NCBI GenBank assembly: GCA_036961205.1
Contig: JBALVI010000001.1
Span: forward strand, 930,001 to 994,000
Direction: 5' to 3'
Length of the DNA: 64,000 bases
DNA from: CALJFL01 sp036961205
GTDB lineage: Bacteria; Pseudomonadota; Gammaproteobacteria; Pseudomonadales; Halieaceae
Positions 61,702 through 64,000 of the stretch are shown piece by piece. A model generated the notes under the pieces. That model saw only the letters and a list, made by a program, of their open reading frames with translations. It had not been told where the DNA came from and searched no databases. The first letter of the stretch is position 1. Each line of letters starts with the position of its first letter. The position numbers were made by a program, and so were the translations under genes.

Positions 61702-62040
61702 ATGAAATTAATTACGGCTATTGTTAAGCCATTCAAATTGGACGATGTGCGCGAAGCGCTATCCGAGATCGGCGTGCAGGGCATCACCGTCACCGAGGTC
61801 AAGGGTTTTGGCCGCCAGAAGGGGCACACCGAGCTTTATCGCGGCGCGGAATACGTTGTCGACTTTCTGCCAAAAGTGAAAATTGAAGTGGCGGTAGCGG
61901 ACGGCGTGGTAGAGCCGACCATTGAGGCAATTACTAAGGCGGCAAACACCGGAAAAATTGGTGACGGCAAGGTATTTGTATCTGCCTTGGAGCAGGTTAT
62001 CCGTATCCGTACCGGCGAAACCGGCGAAGAAGCCATTTAG
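61702..62040 (+). CDS. glnK: Nitrogen regulatory protein PII (GlnK/GlnB)
   Basis: A 112-residue PII protein: MKLITAIVKPFKLDDVREAL, the T-loop HTELYRGAEYVVDF with Y51 available for uridylylation, and the B- and C-loop segment GKIGDGKVFVSALEQVIRIRTGETGEEAI. It senses ATP/ADP and 2-oxoglutarate, and in the deuridylylated form blocks the ammonium channel. It lies just upstream of amtB in the NtrC-controlled operon, the usual GlnK arrangement. A second PII gene follows amtB. Confidence 0.95.
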   Translation: MKLITAIVKPFKLDDVREALSEIGVQGITVTEVKGFGRQKGHTELYRGAEYVVDFLPKVKIEVAVADGVVEPTIEAITKAANTGKIGDGKVFVSALEQVIRIRTGETGEEAI

Positions 62041-62097
62041 GCGGTCGCCTTCGGCGTCCACGGCATCAGCAAAGACTATTAGACGAGAGTATTTCCC

Positions 62098-63345
62098 ATG
62101 GAAAACGATATTTTTCAATTACAGTATGCGCTAGACACCTTTTACTTTCTGGTGTGTGGCGCGTTGGTGATGTGGATGGCCGCAGGCTTCTCCATGTTGG
62201 AGGCGGGCCTGGTCCGTTCCAAGAACACCACCGAAATCTTGACCAAAAACGTAGCCCTCTACGCCATAGCCAGCATCATGTATATGGTTTGCGGTTACTC
62301 CATTATGTACGGCGGTGGTGAATTCACAGCCTTCCTCAGCGGAATTGTCGGCGACGGCGTCACCGGTGCAGAAGAGCCAGCAACTTACGCGCCTTCAGCA
62401 GACTTTTTCTTCCAGGTGGTGTTCGTAGCAACCGCCATGTCGATTGTCTCCGGTGCAGTTGCCGAGCGCATGAAGCTTTGGGCCTTTCTGGCTTTCGCGG
62501 TGGTGATGACGGGTGTTATCTATCCATTGGAAGGCAGCTGGACCTGGGGTGGCATGTCAGTATTTGGAATGTACACACTGGGCGACCTGGGCTTCTCCGA
62601 CTTCGCCGGTTCCGGCATCGTGCACATGGCTGGTGCATCTGCTGCTCTTGCGGGTGTGTTGTTACTGGGTGCTCGTAAAGGCAAGTACGCTGCAGACGGT
62701 TCGGTGCAGCCGATTCCAGGTGCGAACCTGCCAATGGCTACCCTCGGTACCTTCATTTTGTGGATGGGCTGGTTTGGTTTCAACGGTGGTTCGGTCCTGG
62801 CTACCTCCAATATTGAATCGGCCAATGCCGTAGCGGTGGTGTTTATGAATACCAATGCTGCTGCTGCCGGTGGCCTGATTGCCGCTCTGGCGACTGCCAG
62901 ACTTCTGTTTGGTAAGGCTGACCTGACGATGGCGCTTAACGGTGCACTGGCCGGACTGGTAGCGATTACGGCTGAGCCGTCTACCCCAACACCGCTAGTG
63001 GCAACATTGTTCGGCGCTATCGGTGGTGTGCTGGTTGTGTTCTCCATCATCACTCTGGACAAGCTGAAAATCGACGATCCAGTAGGTGCGATTTCAGTTC
63101 ACGGTGTGGTTGGTTTGCTGGGTCTGCTGCTGGTGCCTATCACCAACGGCGAGAACTCCTCCTTTAGCGGCCAGTTGATTGGTGCGGCTACCATCTTTGT
63201 CTGGGTCTTTGGTGCCAGCTTGATTACCTTCGGTATTATCAAGGCGACCATGGGAATCCGTGTCACCGAGGAAGAAGAGTACGAAGGCGTGGATCTTGCC
63301 GAGTGTGGTATGGAAGCCTATCCGGAGTTCATCAGCGCGAAATAG
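62098..63345 (+). CDS. amtB: Ammonium transporter AmtB
   Basis: A 415-residue, eleven-helix protein: LQYALDTFYFLVCGALVMWMAAGFSMLEAGLVRSKNT with the F-gate environment, the ammonium-binding AMSIVSGAVAERMKLWAFL region, GSWTWGG, FAGSGIVHMAGASAALAG and DDPVGAISVHGVVG with the twin pore histidines. It conducts ammonium into the cell under nitrogen limitation and is closed by GlnK. Its cytoplasmic C-terminal segment (GIRVTEEEEYEGVDLAECGMEAYPEF) is intact and is the part that contacts PII. An intrinsic terminator follows 30 bp after the stop. Confidence 0.96.
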   Translation: MENDIFQLQYALDTFYFLVCGALVMWMAAGFSMLEAGLVRSKNTTEILTKNVALYAIASIMYMVCGYSIMYGGGEFTAFLSGIVGDGVTGAEEPATYAPSADFFFQVVFVATAMSIVSGAVAERMKLWAFLAFAVVMTGVIYPLEGSWTWGGMSVFGMYTLGDLGFSDFAGSGIVHMAGASAALAGVLLLGARKGKYAADGSVQPIPGANLPMATLGTFILWMGWFGFNGGSVLATSNIESANAVAVVFMNTNAAAAGGLIAALATARLLFGKADLTMALNGALAGLVAITAEPSTPTPLVATLFGAIGGVLVVFSIITLDKLKIDDPVGAISVHGVVGLLGLLLVPITNGENSSFSGQLIGAATIFVWVFGASLITFGIIKATMGIRVTEEEEYEGVDLAECGMEAYPEFISAK

Positions 63346-63375
63346 ACTTGCGAGCGCATTTTGCGATGCGTTTTT

Positions 63376-63399
63376 GGGGCCTTCGGGCCCCTTTTTTTT
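63376..63399 (+). terminator. Intrinsic terminator after amtB
   Basis: GGGGCC (63376-63381) pairs with GGCCCC (63386-63391) around a TTCG tetraloop, followed by T8 (63392-63399). A classic strong terminator. Confidence 0.95.
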
Positions 63400-63423
63400 G
63401 GTTTGAGATTGGTGCTGGTCGCC

Positions 63424-63498
63424 GGGTACGGGCTAGCGCCGCCTTTTCAGTCGCTCCACGATATTCGCTTGGTGAAAAGGCGGCGCTAGCCCGCACCC
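63424..63498. repeat. Long hairpin 1 (23-nt conserved loop)
   Basis: The arms 63429-63449 and 63473-63493 are a perfect 21-bp inverted repeat, beginning CGGGCTAGCG and ending CCTTTTCA on the left. After one mismatch four more base pairs extend it to 63424-63498. The 23-nt loop is 63450-63472, starting GTCGCTCC and ending CGCTTGG. This loop plus the adjoining TTTTCA/TGAAAA is present in reverse complement in hairpin 2. Confidence 0.95.
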
Positions 63499-63499
63499 T

Positions 63500-63562
63500 C
63501 CCATCCTTATACTCCGATCAGGTCACGTCAGGTCAGGTCAGATCGGATGGCATGAGCCGAGG
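63500..63562. repeat. Spacer with GGTCA-type direct repeats inside a third dyad
   Basis: Between the two long hairpins lie tandem (A)GGTC-type pentamers (AGGTC ACGTC AGGTC AGGTC AGATC, 63520-63544) that fall in the loop of TCCGATC (63513-63519) / GATCGGA (63541-63547). CCATCC (63501-63506) also matches GGATGG (63545-63550), so the spacer can fold by itself. Confidence 0.55.
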
Positions 63563-63633
63563 CCGCGGGCAGGACAGTGTTTTTCACCAAGCGAATATCG
63601 TGGAGCGACTGAAAAACACTGTCCTGCCCGCGG
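63563..63633. repeat. Long hairpin 2 (loop is reverse complement of hairpin 1 loop)
   Basis: The arms 63563-63586 and 63610-63633 are a perfect 24-bp inverted repeat beginning CCGCGGGCAGG. The 23-nt loop 63587-63609 starts CCAAGCGAAT and ends GGAGCGAC, exactly the reverse complement of the loop of hairpin 1. The outer arms differ entirely from those of hairpin 1; only the inner TTTTCA/TGAAAA is shared. So a 35-bp core, 63444-63478 and 63581-63615, is present twice, inverted, each inside its own palindrome. Confidence 0.95.
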
Positions 63634-63788
63634 GCGCTTCAACGCGCAAAACCAAGATATTCAACAAAACTCTGTTATCGCCGTGAGACATGCGGCCTTA
63701 TCGCAGCGGCCGATGATCCTTTTTTGCCTTGCGATTATCTGTGTGCGTCCCATAATACGGGGCTGTGCAATCGCTGAGGCGCTCCGTC
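63634..63788. other. Upstream region of the second PII gene
   Basis: After the hairpins I see no gene. A sigma-70-like promoter (63729-63756) and a short leader precede the second PII start. No sigma-54 or NtrC-type site is evident here, in contrast to the first PII gene. Confidence 0.5.
63729..63756 (+). promoter_or_regulatory. Sigma-70-like promoter of the second PII gene
   Basis: TTGCGA (63729-63734) and CATAAT (63751-63756) are separated by 16 bp, giving a start near 63763, about 25 bases before the ATG. Moderate match to consensus; it suggests constitutive expression of this PII copy. Confidence 0.45.
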
Positions 63789-64000
63789 ATGAAATTGATT
63801 ACCGCAATTATCAAACCTTTCAAGATGGATGATGTGCGCGCGGCGCTATCAGATATCGGTGTTCAGGGTATGACTGCCACGGAGGTCAAAGGGTTCGGCC
63901 GCCAACGTGGTCACACTGAGCTCTATCGCGGGGCCGAATATGTGGTGGATTTTCTGCCCAAGCTGAAACTTGAAATCGCCGTTGGCAATGACCAGGTAGA
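63789..64000 (+). CDS. glnB: Second PII signal-transduction protein (3' end outside window)
   Basis: ATG at 63789 opens a frame that continues to the window end (70 complete codons): MKLITAIIKPFKMDDVRAAL, GMTATEVKGFGRQRGHTELY and RGAEYVVDFLPKLKLEIAVG, with Y51 present. It is very similar to the glnK product encoded 2 kb upstream, so amtB is flanked by two PII genes. The lack of visible NtrC/sigma-54 elements and the presence of a sigma-70-like promoter would fit a constitutive GlnB-type partner, but the paralogue name is not certain from half of the sequence. Confidence 0.9.
   Translation, partial: MKLITAIIKPFKMDDVRAALSDIGVQGMTATEVKGFGRQRGHTELYRGAEYVVDFLPKLKLEIAVGNDQV

Noticed and set aside
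63424..63633. CRISPR array or integron attC site reading of the palindromes
   Set aside because: There is no regular repeat-spacer series, and no attC core sites (RYYYAAC/GTTRRRY) or integrase gene.
63303..63686. 127-codon ORF across the amtB terminator and the twin palindromes
   Set aside because: It reads through a strong terminator and hairpins, and its sequence is explained by those repeats.

Overview
This window comes from the chromosome of a Gram-negative gammaproteobacterium, most likely a marine or aquatic aerobe of the Cellvibrionales/Halieaceae type. The block rep, comM, ubiK, glnK, amtB resembles the arrangement in Pseudomonas. A RegB/RegA redox pair, several RND pumps, lipoproteins of known gammaproteobacterial families, and sigma-54/NtrC sites fit the same assignment. 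The placement is inferred from gene content, not from a marker gene.

Layout. 1-5.5 kb: a MAPEG protein cut by the window edge, a methyltransferase-like protein, a SEC-C/2-oxoglutarate oxygenase, a TetR regulator with palindromic sites in front of it, an SDR and a small membrane protein, then a NarL-type response regulator facing a hybrid histidine kinase. 7.3-25.2 kb: the most unusual region. A regulatory intergenic stretch with paired dyads leads into a 39-codon ORF whose stop overlaps the start of a 10.25-kb gene. That gene encodes a 3416-residue LEPR-XLL protein with a metzincin site and RTX-like Asp/Gly repeats. It is followed by a GAF/HlyD-like membrane fusion protein, a PqqD-like/M50-protease-like/HlyD-like fusion, a short SecA-like ATPase and a periplasmic adaptor, closed by a strong terminator. 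No type I ABC exporter lies beside it, so this looks like a dedicated export or processing system of a type I cannot match to a described machine. An acidic secreted protein on the other strand follows.

26.3-39.6 kb: creD, an acyltransferase, a GCS2-type ligase with an aspartoacylase-like hydrolase (ATGA overlap), tRNA-Arg(CCG), and a copper/silver efflux operon (small Cys/Met/His-rich protein, CusC-, CusB- and CusA-like) behind a promoter with the 19-bp spacer typical of MerR/CueR control. Two lipoproteins (DUF4136, DUF3080) follow. 39.8-45.0 kb: a five-gene operon of LolA-like protein, two FtsX-type permeases, an ATPase and an outer-membrane barrel. 45.0-53.7 kb: GST, cytochrome c5, a MexEF/AcrAB-type RND pair, RegA/RegB and a DUF2235 hydrolase.

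53.8-64 kb: Rep helicase, a CNNM/CBS membrane protein, an AT-richer insert of a Rho paralogue lacking the RNA-binding N-terminus plus a PNPOx-family protein, then comM, ubiK, and a nitrogen block (NtrC site, sigma-54 promoter, TorF-type porin, glnK, amtB, terminator, second PII gene cut by the window end). Between amtB and the second PII gene are two long hairpins with different arms, whose 23-nt loops are exact reverse complements of each other.
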